Source: Paraburkholderia sp. D15
GTDB taxonomy: Bacteria; Pseudomonadota; Gammaproteobacteria; Burkholderiales; Burkholderiaceae
Length of the DNA stretch: 64,000 bases
Assembly: GCF_029910215.1 (NCBI RefSeq)
Contig: NZ_CP110395.1
Coordinates: 310,001 to 374,000 of the forward strand
Direction of reading: 5' to 3'
Each line of letters begins with the position of its first letter. Positions within the stretch are counted from its first letter, which is position 1. The notes beneath the pieces are model-generated. The model did no database searches. It was not told the origin of the DNA and was given only the letters and a program-made list of their open reading frames with translations. This document shows positions 35,236 through 44,760 of the stretch, in pieces. The position numbers and the translations under genes are program-made.

Positions 35236-37119
35236 TTAAGCGGTGCGCGCGCGAGGTTCGTCCGTCGGCGGGTTCGCCGCGTCAGGCGGGGACTGCGAGT
35301 TTTGCGATTGATGCGGTTGATGCAATCGATGTGTGGAAGAAGCGCTTGCGCCAAATCGCTCCGGGTAGCGCACGCAAAAGCGCGCGCTGTCGTCGTACGG
35401 GAAAAAGTCGGGCAACTCACCCTTCAGCAGATGATCCTTATGCCGCTGCCACAACGCGGGATCGAAAAAATCCGCGTGATGCTGCATGAACGAGCGGCGC
35501 ACGCGCGGGTCGCCAAGCAGGAATGTGCCGTACGTCTCCGGGAAAATGTCGTGCGGACCGACCGAATACCACGGCTCGCCGGACATCTCGTCTTCCTCGT
35601 TACGCGGCGCCGGCACCGCGCGCACGTTGCAGTCGGTCAGGTATTCGATCTCGTCGTAGTCGTAGAACACGACGCGGCCATGACGCGTGACGCCGAAGTT
35701 CTTGTACAGCATGTCGCCCGGGAAGATGTTCGCCTGCATCAATTCCTTCACCGCGTTGCCGTATTCCTTGATGCCGTGCTCGACGTCGTCGTCGCTGCCG
35801 TTTTGCAGGAACAGATTCAGCGGCACCATGCGACGCTCGATATACAGGTGACGAATGATCAGATTGTCGCCCTCGTATTCGATCAGTGACGGCACTTCCT
35901 TTTCGAGTTCACGCACGAGCGCTTCGTCGAGACGCGAGAGCGGCAGCGCGACGCTCGAATATTCGAGCGTGTCGGCCATGCGCCCCAGGCGGTCGTGCCG
36001 TTTGACGAGCTGATACTTTTCCTTGATCTGCGCGCGCGTGGTTTCCTTCGGCGGCGGGAAGCTGTCCTTGATCAGCTTGAACACGTACGGAAACGACGGC
36101 AGCGTGAACACCAGCATCACGAGCCCCTTGATGCCGGGCGCGATGATGAACTGATCGCTCGAATGCGACAGATGGTGCAGCAGATCGCGATAGAACAGAT
36201 TCTTGCCCTGCTTCTGCAGCCCGACCGACGTATAGATTTCCGCTTTCGGCTTGCCCGGCATGATGGTGCCGAGAAACTCCACATACGCGGACGGCACCTC
36301 CATGTCGACCAGAAAATACGAGTGCGAGAAGCTGAAGATGATCAGCAACTGGTCGCGCTTGAGCAGTACCGTATCGAGCGCGAGCAGGCCCGGTTTCACA
36401 TGACGCAGCGGCACCGCGAACGGCAGCAGCAGATCGCCGTTGATGATCCGCCCGACGATATACGCCGACTTGTTCCGGTAGAACAGCGACGACAGCACGT
36501 GAATCTGGAAGTTGGGCGCTTCGTCGAACACGCCGAACGCGTCGTGGATGGTCTGCATCACGCAGTGCACGTCGCGCGACAGATCCTCGAATGGCGGCTC
36601 CAGCTGGAAGTTCGTGACGATGCGTTCGAGCGTCGCGGCGAGCCCGTCCTTGCCGGGGTAATACGCGCGATAGGTCGGCTTGGCGGCTGGCTCGTCGTTC
36701 TCGATGTACTCCGTCGAAATCGCCGGGCGCACGAAAATGAAATCGTTGTTGAAGTACGAGCGGTGCAGGATCTTGCAGCACACCGAGTTGAAGAAGGTTT
36801 CCGCGCACTCGGGCTGGCGGTGCGTGGTCAACAGGCCGATGTAGTGCAGCTTGATCTGCTGCCACACTTCGCCGTCGATATTCTCGGCGTCGTACTCGTC
36901 CTCAAGCAGTTCGACGCATTCGTCGACGCGTTCGTCGTACGAGGTGATGCGATCGCGCGCGAGCTTTTGCAGGCCGTGCCAGTCGGCCTGTTCGAACAGC
37001 GTCTTCGCGTGGATCGCGGCGTCGCGAAAGATCCGGTAGTGGCGGTCGAATCCTTCGAGCATGGTCTGCGCAAGGTCAAAGCCGATTTGCGACGACAGCA
37101 GTTTGGGGAAGTGATTCAT
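35236..37119 (-). CDS. aceK: Isocitrate dehydrogenase kinase/phosphatase
   Basis: A 627-residue bifunctional AceK that phosphorylates and dephosphorylates isocitrate dehydrogenase to steer carbon into the glyoxylate shunt. Landmark segments are [20 protein letters not shown], the ATP-loop area [39 protein letters not shown], the metal-binding [20 protein letters not shown] and [14 protein letters not shown]. It lies directly after the LiuR-like gene (13-base gap). Linkage to acyl-CoA genes makes sense because acetyl-CoA use needs the glyoxylate shunt. Confidence 0.95.
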   Translation of the reverse strand: MNHFPKLLSSQIGFDLAQTMLEGFDRHYRIFRDAAIHAKTLFEQADWHGLQKLARDRITSYDERVDECVELLEDEYDAENIDGEVWQQIKLHYIGLLTTHRQPECAETFFNSVCCKILHRSYFNNDFIFVRPAISTEYIENDEPAAKPTYRAYYPGKDGLAATLERIVTNFQLEPPFEDLSRDVHCVMQTIHDAFGVFDEAPNFQIHVLSSLFYRNKSAYIVGRIINGDLLLPFAVPLRHVKPGLLALDTVLLKRDQLLIIFSFSHSYFLVDMEVPSAYVEFLGTIMPGKPKAEIYTSVGLQKQGKNLFYRDLLHHLSHSSDQFIIAPGIKGLVMLVFTLPSFPYVFKLIKDSFPPPKETTRAQIKEKYQLVKRHDRLGRMADTLEYSSVALPLSRLDEALVRELEKEVPSLIEYEGDNLIIRHLYIERRMVPLNLFLQNGSDDDVEHGIKEYGNAVKELMQANIFPGDMLYKNFGVTRHGRVVFYDYDEIEYLTDCNVRAVPAPRNEEDEMSGEPWYSVGPHDIFPETYGTFLLGDPRVRRSFMQHHADFFDPALWQRHKDHLLKGELPDFFPYDDSARFCVRYPERFGASASSTHRLHQPHQSQNSQSPPDAANPPTDEPRARTA

Positions 37120-37132
37120 GTCGACCGTCCAG

Positions 37133-37537
37133 TCACACAGGCTTGGCTTCTCGGGAGGTGTTTTCCAGCAGCGCACGCGCCTGCGCTTCGTACTGCGCGA
37201 GGTCTTCGAGCGTCGCGTTCAGATCTTCCAGTTGACGTTCGAGTACATCGCGATGGCGCGCCACCGTGGCGAGGAAGGCGTGCAGTTGCGGCACGGTGTC
37301 GGTCGGCGATTCGTACACGTCGAGCAGATCGCGAATCTCCGACAGCGTGAAGCCGAGCCGCTTGCCGCGCAGCGTGAGCTTGAGCCGCGTGCGGTCGCGG
37401 CTCGAATAGACGCGTCGCAAACCGCTCGATCCTTCGCGGCTTGGTGAGAGTAAACCCTGATCTTCGTAGAAGCGGATCGCGCGCGGCGTGACGTCGAATT
37501 CCCGTGCGAGCTCGGTGATCGTGTATTGCGTGTTCAT
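37133..37537 (-). CDS. MerR-family regulator, LiuR-like
   Basis: A 134-residue MerR-type regulator: HTH ([20 protein letters not shown]), wing ([20 protein letters not shown]), then a coiled dimerisation helix. It lacks the metal-binding Cys of CueR/MerR. Sequence and setting (next to thiolase, aceK and an acyl-CoA dehydrogenase remnant) resemble LiuR, the repressor of leucine/isovalerate catabolism in proteobacteria. A candidate LiuR-type operator lies 51-66 bases upstream. Confidence 0.85.
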   Translation of the reverse strand: MNTQYTITELAREFDVTPRAIRFYEDQGLLSPSREGSSGLRRVYSSRDRTRLKLTLRGKRLGFTLSEIRDLLDVYESPTDTVPQLHAFLATVARHRDVLERQLEDLNATLEDLAQYEAQARALLENTSREAKPV

Positions 37538-37587
37538 CGGGCGCCCCGTGGCCAGGCAGAAAATCGGATTGAACGATAGAATCGACG

Positions 37588-37603
37588 TTTACGTTATCGT
37601 CAA
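37588..37603. promoter_or_regulatory. Candidate LiuR-type operator
   Basis: TTTACG-TTAT-CGTCAA lies in the divergent region between the MerR-family gene and the MBL gene. It resembles the TTTACGTTxACGTCAA-like motif known for LiuR and related MerR repressors, and overlaps where both promoters should be. Confidence 0.55.
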
Positions 37604-37621
37604 CTTGAGATCGACGCAACC

Positions 37622-37687
37622 GGTCCACGCAGCGGGTCCACGCAGCAGGTCCATGCAGCAGGTCAGCACAGGCAGGTCAACGCAACA
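37622..37687. repeat. About five imperfect 13-bp tandem repeats
   Basis: Three close 13-base copies (GGTCCACGCAGCG, GGTCCACGCAGCA, GGTCCATGCAGCA) are followed by two diverged ones. They sit in the leader between the candidate LiuR operator and the MBL gene's ribosome site. Confidence 0.8.
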
Positions 37688-37746
37688 CCGCGTCCGGCAT
37701 CGCACACCTCGCCATGCCGGACGATCGACGGAGGATGACACCCACA

Positions 37747-38820
37747 ATGAATGCACTCGAACATCAACTCGATTACCCGTTCAACGACACCTTGCCGGAA
37801 CCCGGCCATGCGCACGACGTCGCGCCGGGCGTGTTCTGGCTGCGCATGCCGTTGCCGTTCGCGCTGGACCACATCAACCTCTGGCTGCTGCGCGACGAGA
37901 TAGACGGGCAGCAGGGCTGGACGGTGGTCGACTGCGGCATCACGTCTGACACGATCAAGCAGAACTGGGAGACGGTTTTCGATACGGTGCTGGACGGTTT
38001 GCCGGTGTTGCGCGTGATCGTCACGCATTGCCACCCGGACCACATCGGTCTCGCGCACTGGATTTGCGCCGGCGGCGACAAGGCGCGCTGGGACGTGCGA
38101 TTGTGGATGACCCTCGGCGAGTACATGCAGGCGCGCGTGATGGCGGCCGGCGACGGTTCGAATGCGGGCGGCGAGGGCGCCGCGCGGCACTTTGCGCGGC
38201 ATGGTGTGACCGACGAGGAGTCGCTCGACAAACTGCGCAACCGCAAGAGCTATTACGCGAGCCTGGTGCCGGCGATTCCTGGGCAGTACCGCCGGCTGCG
38301 CGAAGGGGACGGCGTGAAGATCGGCGGCAGGACGTGGCATGTGGTGACCGGCTTCGGTCATTCGCCGGAACACTGCGCGCTGCATTGCGAAGAGACGGGC
38401 GTGCTGATTTCGGGTGATATGGTGCTGCCGCGTATTTCGACGAACGTGTCGGTGTTCGATATGGAACCGGAGGGTACGCCGCTCGCGTTGTACCTGGAAT
38501 CGTTAGGCCGTTACGAGACGATGGCGGAAGACACGCTGGTGCTGCCGTCGCACGGCAAGCCGTTCCGTGGCGTACGTACGCGGATCCGGCAGTTGCGCGA
38601 GCATCACGATGCGCGGCTTGCGGAAGTGCGCGAGGCGTGCGCGCAGCGGCCGCAAAGCGCGGCCGATATCGTGCCGCTGATGTTCAAGCGGCAACTCGAC
38701 ATCCATCAGATGACGTTCGCGATGGGCGAGGCGCTCGCGCATTTGCATCTGCTGTGGCTTGCGGGGGAGTTGACGCGGGAAGAGGGGGGAGATGGGGTGG
38801 TGCGGTTCAGGGCGGGGTGA
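37747..38820 (+). CDS. MBL-fold metallo-hydrolase (LACTB2-like)
   Basis: A 357-residue metallo-beta-lactamase-fold protein: metal motif VTHCHPDHIG (HxHxDH), later ligands GHSPEHCALH, ISGDMVL and PSHGKPFRG, and a C-terminal winged-helix-like region. It is divergent from the LiuR-like regulator and may be under its control, for example as a CoA-thioester hydrolase; that role is inferred. ATG 37747 is chosen: a GGAGG stands 12 bases upstream, and the earlier ATG 37735 would sit directly on it. Confidence 0.88.
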   Translation: MNALEHQLDYPFNDTLPEPGHAHDVAPGVFWLRMPLPFALDHINLWLLRDEIDGQQGWTVVDCGITSDTIKQNWETVFDTVLDGLPVLRVIVTHCHPDHIGLAHWICAGGDKARWDVRLWMTLGEYMQARVMAAGDGSNAGGEGAARHFARHGVTDEESLDKLRNRKSYYASLVPAIPGQYRRLREGDGVKIGGRTWHVVTGFGHSPEHCALHCEETGVLISGDMVLPRISTNVSVFDMEPEGTPLALYLESLGRYETMAEDTLVLPSHGKPFRGVRTRIRQLREHHDARLAEVREACAQRPQSAADIVPLMFKRQLDIHQMTFAMGEALAHLHLLWLAGELTREEGGDGVVRFRAG

Positions 38821-38875
38821 TTGCGCCGGTGAAGCGCGGCGCGCGGTCAGCCGGACGATCGGCTTAAAAGATCGA

Positions 38876-40090
38876 TCAACGGGGCGGGCCGTCGTCGTAG
38901 CCCATCCCGTTAGGGACGGAAACATCGGTTAGCCCCATCGCTTTCCGTAGCCGGTGGAGATTCGCCGCGACAACGGCCTTGCTCTCCGTGACCTTTGGCG
39001 TCGCATGGAGTGCGTTCCAGCAGTCGAGGATCCTGTCTGCCGACGTGTCGAAACGTCGTAGCCACGCTTCTGACGCGACGTTGGTGTTCAGAAGCGGTGC
39101 GTTGCTGTCGAGCGTGCCGCTTTGAATGATGTCCATTGTCTCCGCGATGATGGGGCGCAGCGCAGCATTAAGCAGCACGTATGCGACGGGCGGCAACAGG
39201 CGCTGTCCCGATCCCGCGGATACGCCCGATTGCGGATCGATGCCGGCTTGAATGATCAGTCCACCGTCGCTCAACGGTTGACGCACATACCAGTCCGGCG
39301 GAAGCGCAAGCGACGTGGCACCCCCGCAGGTGTCCACGAGTTCCCTGTTCAGTGCGACGATCCAGTCCACCGTCTTGATCTTGCCGACGAGGTCGACCGC
39401 GCCGACACTCATCGGATCGCCGACGTCGATTCCCGGTCCATAGCGGCGGGAGAAGAAATACTCGCTTGCTTCGTTCGGCGCACGTCCCATCGGCGGTACG
39501 TTGATCGCGAGGCCCGCATGTCCGTGGACGGTCGGGAGCGCTTCGCAGCATGCGGCGAACAGTGCCTGGAAAACGCCGGGACGTTGATCGAGAAATGCTC
39601 GAGGCACCGTGAAATCGAGGACGTCCATGCCGCGATTGAGGTTGGCTTGCCAGGCCGCAGTCGTGAAAACGGCGAACTCGTAGAAGCCGGTTGCCAGCTT
39701 GTGGTCCGCGCTGGTCATCTGCACGACCAGCGCCTGATCGGCCGGAACGATTCTGGCGAGGCTATCGAGTTTTGGCGCTTTGTCGAGCGTCATGGGCGCT
39801 TCGCCCTCGCTGTAGAACCATGTCAGCGGTCCGTGTTTTGACGGATCTTTTCCTGCACGGGCTTCAAGTTCGTGGAAGTACTCATCGATCGCTGCGCGGT
39901 ACTGCTCGAAACACTTCACCAGTGCGGCGCGTACCGCGGGCGTGTGGCCGTTCCGGAAATACACGACGCCACGTACCACTAGCGCCGCGCCCGTCACCCC
40001 CTTCCGGTATCCAGGCTCGTAGACGCCGAACGGCAATGTGTCCGCGCGTCGAGGGTCGGCGATCCAGTGTTTGATTTCGTCTTCTGTCAT
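38876..40090 (-). CDS. DUF3396 (type VI immunity family) protein
   Basis: A 404-residue protein of the DUF3396 / type VI immunity family. The C-terminal domain motif KIKTVDWIVALNREL is followed by GGATSLALPPDWYVRQPL and GGLIIQAGIDP. Family members neutralise T6SS effectors or are encoded in polymorphic-toxin loci, but no effector, VgrG or Rhs gene lies nearby, so it looks like an orphan. No signal peptide is seen. ATG 40090 is used; TTG 40108 in frame is an alternative, and neither has a strong ribosome site. Confidence 0.75.
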   Translation of the reverse strand: MTEDEIKHWIADPRRADTLPFGVYEPGYRKGVTGAALVVRGVVYFRNGHTPAVRAALVKCFEQYRAAIDEYFHELEARAGKDPSKHGPLTWFYSEGEAPMTLDKAPKLDSLARIVPADQALVVQMTSADHKLATGFYEFAVFTTAAWQANLNRGMDVLDFTVPRAFLDQRPGVFQALFAACCEALPTVHGHAGLAINVPPMGRAPNEASEYFFSRRYGPGIDVGDPMSVGAVDLVGKIKTVDWIVALNRELVDTCGGATSLALPPDWYVRQPLSDGGLIIQAGIDPQSGVSAGSGQRLLPPVAYVLLNAALRPIIAETMDIIQSGTLDSNAPLLNTNVASEAWLRRFDTSADRILDCWNALHATPKVTESKAVVAANLHRLRKAMGLTDVSVPNGMGYDDGPPR

Positions 40091-40275
40091 CTTCGCGAAT
40101 GAAGCCAAAAATCGCTAAGGTTTGCTTGCCAATTAAATCTAGCACGACCAATCTCCGTAGGGCCATCCTGTCAGAGTTGCCAGTTTTCAAATACGGCCCG
40201 TCGATATCGTCGCGCTACGAACTGCTGACAACGGGACTCGCGTCGATCGACGCATGCCCGTTTCGAGCAAACAAA

Positions 40276-40309
40276 AAAAGCCCGATTGCCTTCCGGCAAT
40301 CGGGCTTTT
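40276..40309 (-). terminator. Terminator after the peptide-binding protein gene
   Basis: A 15-bp perfect stem (AAAAGCCCGATTGCC and complement), 4-base loop TTCC, with T-rich tails. Confidence 0.85.
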
Positions 40310-40338
40310 CAACTTTCAAACCAACAAACGGCCGCTTC

Positions 40339-41925
40339 CTACTGCACCGCCACCGTCCCAAAGTTCTGCCGACCAAACGGACTCACGTGATAACCGCTCA
40401 CGTTCGTACGCGTAATCGCCGCGGCGGTTGGATAACCCAGCGGAATCCACAGCGCCTGATCGTGAATGATCTGCTGCGCGGCTTCATATGCCTTCGCGCG
40501 TTTTGCCTGGTCCGAGGTTGCCTTGCCGTCGGCGATCAGCTTGTCGAGATCCTGATCGCAGAAACGCGCGAAGTTGATGCCCGACTTCACCGCATTGCAA
40601 CTGAACAGCGGCGACAGATAGTTATCCGGATCGCCGTTGTCGCCGGCCCAGCCCATGAACAGCGAATCATGCTGACCCTGCTTGGCCTGCTTGATCAACT
40701 CGCCCCATTCGATCACCTTCACATCCGCCTTCACACCGATCTTCGCGAAGTCCGCCTGCAACAACTCGGCGCCGGCCTTCGGGTTCGGATTCAGCACGCT
40801 GCCGTTCGGTCGTACCCAGATCGTCGTTTCGAAACCGTTCGGATAGCCCGCGTCGGCGAGCAGCTTCTTCGCCTTCACCGGATCGTACGGCCACGGCTTC
40901 ACCGACTTGTCGTAGCTCCACGTATTCGGCGGATACGGGTTCACCGCCGCCGTGGCGGTGTTGTCGAACACGGTCTTCAGATACGTCGTGCGGTCGAACG
41001 ACATGTTCAGCGCGGCACGCACCTTTTGATTATCGAGCGGCTTCTTCTGCGTGTTCAACGCGACGAATGCCGTCATGAACGCGGGCGTCTGCACGATCGC
41101 GAGTGACTTGTCGTTCTTCGCGTCGGCGAGATCCTGCGGCTTCGGCGACAACGCGATCTGGCATTCGCCGGCCTTGACCTTCTGCGCGCGCACCGTGGCG
41201 TCCGGCGTGATCGCGTAGATCAGGCGGTCGATCTTCGGCTTCGCTCCCCAGTAGGTCGGGTTCACGTCGTAACGGATCACCGCGTCTTTCGTGTAGCTCT
41301 TCAGTTCGAACGGACCGGTGCCGATCGGCTTCGCGTTCAGGTCGACCTGCTTGCCCGCCTTGAGCAACTGATCGGCGTATTCGGCCGAATAGATCGACGC
41401 GAAACCCATCGTCAGGATCGACACGAAGGTCGCGTCCGGTGCGTTCAGCTCGAATTTCACCGTGTTGTCGTCGACCTTGCTGATCGACTTGATGAGCTTC
41501 GGCAAGCCCATCGACTGCGCATGCGGGAAGCCGCTCGCGCCCGCTACCTTGTGCCACGGATTGCTGTCGTTGAGCATGCGGTCGAACGTGAAGACGACGT
41601 CGTCGGCATTCAGCGCGCGAGTGGGCTTGAAGTAGTCGGTGGTCTGGAATTGCACGTTCGGACGCAGATGGAACGTGTAGGTGAGCCCGTCGGCGCTCAC
41701 ATCCCACTTGTCGGCCAGCGACGGCACCACTTTCTTCGCGGCCTCGTCGTACGAGACCAGCGAGTTGAAGATCACGTCGGCCGACGCATTGGTCGTGACG
41801 AGCGAATTGAACTGCACGACATCGAAGCCGTCGGGGCTGGACTCGGTACAGACGGTCAGCGGTTTGGCGAGCACGAGCGCAGGCGCCGTGAACAGTACGG
41901 CGGCTGCGAGCAGTTTGAAGCGCAT
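40339..41925 (-). CDS. dppA: Dipeptide/oligopeptide ABC transporter substrate-binding protein
   Basis: A 528-residue periplasmic protein of the DppA/OppA (SBP_bac_5) family. The signal peptide is MRFKLLAAAVLFTAPALVLA, followed by the mature start KPLTVCTESSPDGFDVVQFN. Blocks such as LADKWDVSADGLTYTFHLRP, VVFTFDRMLND, PDATVRAQKVKAGECQIAL and the DPDNYLSPLF region match DppA. The permease genes are not adjacent. Start ATG 41925 follows GGGAGA. It binds peptides, possibly also delta-aminolevulinate or haem as in some DppA proteins. Confidence 0.92.
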   Translation of the reverse strand: MRFKLLAAAVLFTAPALVLAKPLTVCTESSPDGFDVVQFNSLVTTNASADVIFNSLVSYDEAAKKVVPSLADKWDVSADGLTYTFHLRPNVQFQTTDYFKPTRALNADDVVFTFDRMLNDSNPWHKVAGASGFPHAQSMGLPKLIKSISKVDDNTVKFELNAPDATFVSILTMGFASIYSAEYADQLLKAGKQVDLNAKPIGTGPFELKSYTKDAVIRYDVNPTYWGAKPKIDRLIYAITPDATVRAQKVKAGECQIALSPKPQDLADAKNDKSLAIVQTPAFMTAFVALNTQKKPLDNQKVRAALNMSFDRTTYLKTVFDNTATAAVNPYPPNTWSYDKSVKPWPYDPVKAKKLLADAGYPNGFETTIWVRPNGSVLNPNPKAGAELLQADFAKIGVKADVKVIEWGELIKQAKQGQHDSLFMGWAGDNGDPDNYLSPLFSCNAVKSGINFARFCDQDLDKLIADGKATSDQAKRAKAYEAAQQIIHDQALWIPLGYPTAAAITRTNVSGYHVSPFGRQNFGTVAVQ

Positions 41926-42295
41926 AGGATCTCCCATAACGAGCGCAGTCAGGCAGTGCGTCTGGTGGTGTGGTTGTGTTCCGTCGACGGGGACGGCCAG
42001 CGTGGCCGCTGTCTTTATTGTGATACGTTTCCGGCGCTGGCGCATCGGGCGGTCGATCGGACGACGCCGCCTTTGGCGCGGGTGAGCCTGCGCGAAAGCT
42101 TATCGAAGGGTCGTTGTGGCGACAACAACTTAATCCGCATATCCATATGGAGCGGACGGGTTGCGGTGCCGGAGATGGGCGAAGGCGTGTGAGGCGAAGC
42201 GGTGCGGGTAGTGCAAAAGGCGGGGCAAAGCGAGGCAGTAATCGAGGCGCAAAGCGAAATAAAAAGCGGCGCAAAAAGCGCCGCACACGTTTCGC
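41926..42295 (-). other. Leader of the peptide-binding protein gene and neighbouring terminator
   Basis: There is no gene. It contains the terminator of the SDR gene (42257-42284) and presumably the peptide-binding-protein promoter. No sharp operator is visible. Confidence 0.4.
42257..42284 (-). terminator. Terminator after the SDR gene of the argS operon
   Basis: On the minus strand, GCGGCGC-TTTTT-GCGCCGC is followed by TTTTTATTT. Confidence 0.9.
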
Positions 42296-43069
42296 TTACT
42301 CGGTAGCCGCGCGCGGTTTGCGCGGCGCGCGTTCGAATGCGCGGTCATAGAGCCAGCGCGGCGCCACGTGCAGCAGCATCGCGACGATACGCATCTGCCA
42401 GGGGAACACCGCGAAGGCCGTCCGGCGTTCGACCGCATCGGCCACCTTCGACGCGAAGCGATCGGCGTCCATCAGGAACGGCATGGTGTACGGGTTGTGA
42501 TCGGTCATCGGCGTGCGGATGTAGCCGGGCGCGATCGTCACCACGCCGACGCCGTGCGGCCGCATTTCGACGCGCAACGCTTCCAGATACTTCAGCGCCG
42601 CCGATTTCGACGCGCTGTACGCGCCCGAACCCGGCAAGCCGCGCACGCTCGCGACGCTGGCAATACCCACCAGCGTGCCCTTGCGCGCAGCGACCATCGC
42701 GGCCGCGAACGGCTCGAAGGTGGCGACCATGCCGAAGTAATTGATGTCCATCACTTCGCGGAACGTGCGCAGATCGCCGTGGCCGGTAACCGCGCCGCGG
42801 CTGATGCCGGCATTGGCGATCACCACGTCCGGCAGACCATGTTCGGCGATGAATTGCGCGGCGGCCTCGGCGAGTGCCTCGGCGTCGCGCACATCGACGG
42901 AATAGACGGAGACGGTGTTCTGGGGATGGGACTGCTGGAACGCGGCGAGCGCGTCGCCGCGCCGGGCGACGAGGCCGAGAATCGCGCCGCGCCGCGCATA
43001 TTCGTCGGCGAGCGCGAGGCCGATGCCGCTGGAGGCGCCGGTAATGAAAACCTTCAAGGCAGAGTGCAT
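42296..43069 (-). CDS. Short-chain dehydrogenase/reductase
   Basis: A 257-residue SDR: cofactor motif ITGASSGIGLALADEYA, NAG motif (IANAGISRG), catalytic Ser (GIASVASVRG) and YSASK. A helical C-terminal tail (MRIVAMLLHVAPRWLYDRAF) suggests membrane association. It is the last gene of argS-SPOR-dsbA-SDR; its start lies 15 bases after dsbA. ATG 43069 has GAGG upstream; GTG 43084 is less likely. Confidence 0.9.
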   Translation of the reverse strand: MHSALKVFITGASSGIGLALADEYARRGAILGLVARRGDALAAFQQSHPQNTVSVYSVDVRDAEALAEAAAQFIAEHGLPDVVIANAGISRGAVTGHGDLRTFREVMDINYFGMVATFEPFAAAMVAARKGTLVGIASVASVRGLPGSGAYSASKSAALKYLEALRVEMRPHGVGVVTIAPGYIRTPMTDHNPYTMPFLMDADRFASKVADAVERRTAFAVFPWQMRIVAMLLHVAPRWLYDRAFERAPRKPRAATE

Positions 43070-43084
43070 GCCGGCGCCTCGCAC

Positions 43085-43723
43085 TTACATCTTCTTCGCG
43101 CGGACTTGCGCGACCAGGTAGTCGAGCACCTGGAGCGTGCCCGGCAGGCTGTTGGTCTGCGCCGGGCCGGTTTCATACTTGCCTTGCACGGCCAGGGTCG
43201 GCACGCCGTCGATCTTGTAGTCGTCCAGCAGCTTCTTGTCTTTCTGCAGCGCGCTTTGCGTCGAGAACGAGTTGTACGCGTCCATGTACTTCTTCGGATC
43301 GACGCCGTTCTTCGAGAGGAAGGCGGCCTGCGATTCCGGCGTCAGCAGATAGTCCTTGTTGACGTGGATTTCGTGGAAAACGGTCGGCGTGAGCTGTTGC
43401 GCGAGGCCGAGTGCGTCGAGCGCGTGGAACATCTTCGAATGCGGGATGAAGTCGTCGCGGAAGGCGACCGGCACGCGCTTGAACACCACATCCGGGCCTT
43501 GCTTCTTGATCCACGCTTCGAGGTACGGGTCGAATTCGTTGCAATGCGGGCAGCCGTACCAGAAGAACTCGGTGACTTCGATCTTGCCGGCCGGCACGTC
43601 GGTGGGCTGCGGGGTGCCCAGCACGGTGTAGTCCTTGCCGGCGACCGGCGCGGACGGCGATGCATGAGCCGTGGCGGCGACCAGGCCCAGCGAAAGGAAC
43701 AGAATACTCAGCAGTTTTTTCAT
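43085..43723 (-). CDS. dsbA: Thiol:disulfide interchange protein DsbA
   Basis: A 212-residue periplasmic oxidase that introduces disulfides into exported proteins. It has a signal peptide (residues 1-21), the active site CPHC at 58-61 in FFWYGCPHCNEFDPYLEAW, and the cis-Pro loop DGVPTLAVQG. It lies between the SPOR-protein and SDR genes. DsbB would be the partner, not found here. Confidence 0.96.
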   Translation of the reverse strand: MKKLLSILFLSLGLVAATAHASPSAPVAGKDYTVLGTPQPTDVPAGKIEVTEFFWYGCPHCNEFDPYLEAWIKKQGPDVVFKRVPVAFRDDFIPHSKMFHALDALGLAQQLTPTVFHEIHVNKDYLLTPESQAAFLSKNGVDPKKYMDAYNSFSTQSALQKDKKLLDDYKIDGVPTLAVQGKYETGPAQTNSLPGTLQVLDYLVAQVRAKKM

Positions 43724-43898
43724 GTCGTGTTGACCCAGGTAGGCGATGAAGCGGCGGCGCCACGCAATGCCCGCTACCGCTTTTTTCAATGTCGGCGTTC
43801 TCGACGCCTTTCGACGTCCCGCGTGTCGGTGACACGCGCCGCACGCCGAAGGTTCGGCGGCGGCGCGTTCCGGTCAGGCACGCGGATTTATAGTTGGC

Positions 43899-44681
43899 TT
43901 ATTGCTTCGTGAAACGGATCACTGCGGTATCCACGCCCGCGTCGGACAGACGCTGACGGCTCGAATTCATATCTTCGAATTTCGAGAACGGTCCGATCCG
44001 CACGCGATAGTACGTCACACCGCCCGCATCGCGCTGCGTGACCTTCGACTCGAAACCCTGGAATGCGAGACGCGCGCGCTGCTGCTCGGCATCGGCGGCG
44101 GTCTTGTAGGCGCCGACTTGCAGGAAGTAGCCGGTGTTCGCGTCGCCCGGCGCCGGTGCCGTGGCCGGCGCCGCGCCGGAGCCCGGCTTCGCGTTGGCGG
44201 TCGTGGTGTTGGCGGCCGGTGCGCTGGTGGCCTGCGGCTTCTTCGCCGGCGTGTTGTTCGCGACGGTGCCGTTGTCCTGCGCGGGCTTCGGCGCGACCGC
44301 CGTGCCGTTGTTCGCGCCGTTGGCACCATTAGCGGCGGGCGGCACTTCGACGATCTGCGGCTCTTCGAGCATGCCCGACTGCGTCTGCGAGTTGGTCTGG
44401 CCCGGCGCCGTGTTGGGCGGCGCCGGCTGCGCGGCTTGCGGCACCGGCTGGCCCGGCGTCTTGCCTTGCAGCGGACGGTTCGGATCGTATTGCGCCTGGC
44501 TCGCGTTCGAGTCCGACGCCGCGGGCGGCGCCACCTTCGAGACGAATGGCGTAGGCGCACGGGTGATATACAGCGCCACCACTACCGCGATCGCAAGGCC
44601 GACGATCAGGCCCAGCACGATGCCGAGAAACGTGCCCCCGGTTTGTTTCGATTGCTTTGTTGTGCGGCGTGGTTTTGCCAT
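43899..44681 (-). CDS. SPOR-domain (FtsN-like) protein
   Basis: A 260-residue bitopic membrane protein: a short basic cytoplasmic tail (MAKPRRTTKQSKQTG), one transmembrane helix (about residues 20-42, TFLGIVLGLIVGLAIAVVVA), a long low-complexity Ala/Pro/Asn linker (about 50-180) and a C-terminal SPOR domain (GYFLQVGAYKTAADAEQQRA onward) that binds septal peptidoglycan. The layout matches FtsN. ATG 44681 is chosen over GTG 44693. Confidence 0.9.
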   Translation of the reverse strand: MAKPRRTTKQSKQTGGTFLGIVLGLIVGLAIAVVVALYITRAPTPFVSKVAPPAASDSNASQAQYDPNRPLQGKTPGQPVPQAAQPAPPNTAPGQTNSQTQSGMLEEPQIVEVPPAANGANGANNGTAVAPKPAQDNGTVANNTPAKKPQATSAPAANTTTANAKPGSGAAPATAPAPGDANTGYFLQVGAYKTAADAEQQRARLAFQGFESKVTQRDAGGVTYYRVRIGPFSKFEDMNSSRQRLSDAGVDTAVIRFTKQ

Positions 44682-44760
44682 CGTATGAATCACCTGCGAA
44701 AAGAATCCTGGAACGGCCGTCGATTATAACGACGGCCGCATGCATGTTGCGCCGGAGGAC

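Noticed and set aside
43899..44681. A plus-strand hydrophobic ORF (44134-44688) opposite the SPOR gene
   Set aside because: The hydrophobicity results from reading the Ala/Pro-rich linker in antisense; the SPOR protein is supported by its domain layout.
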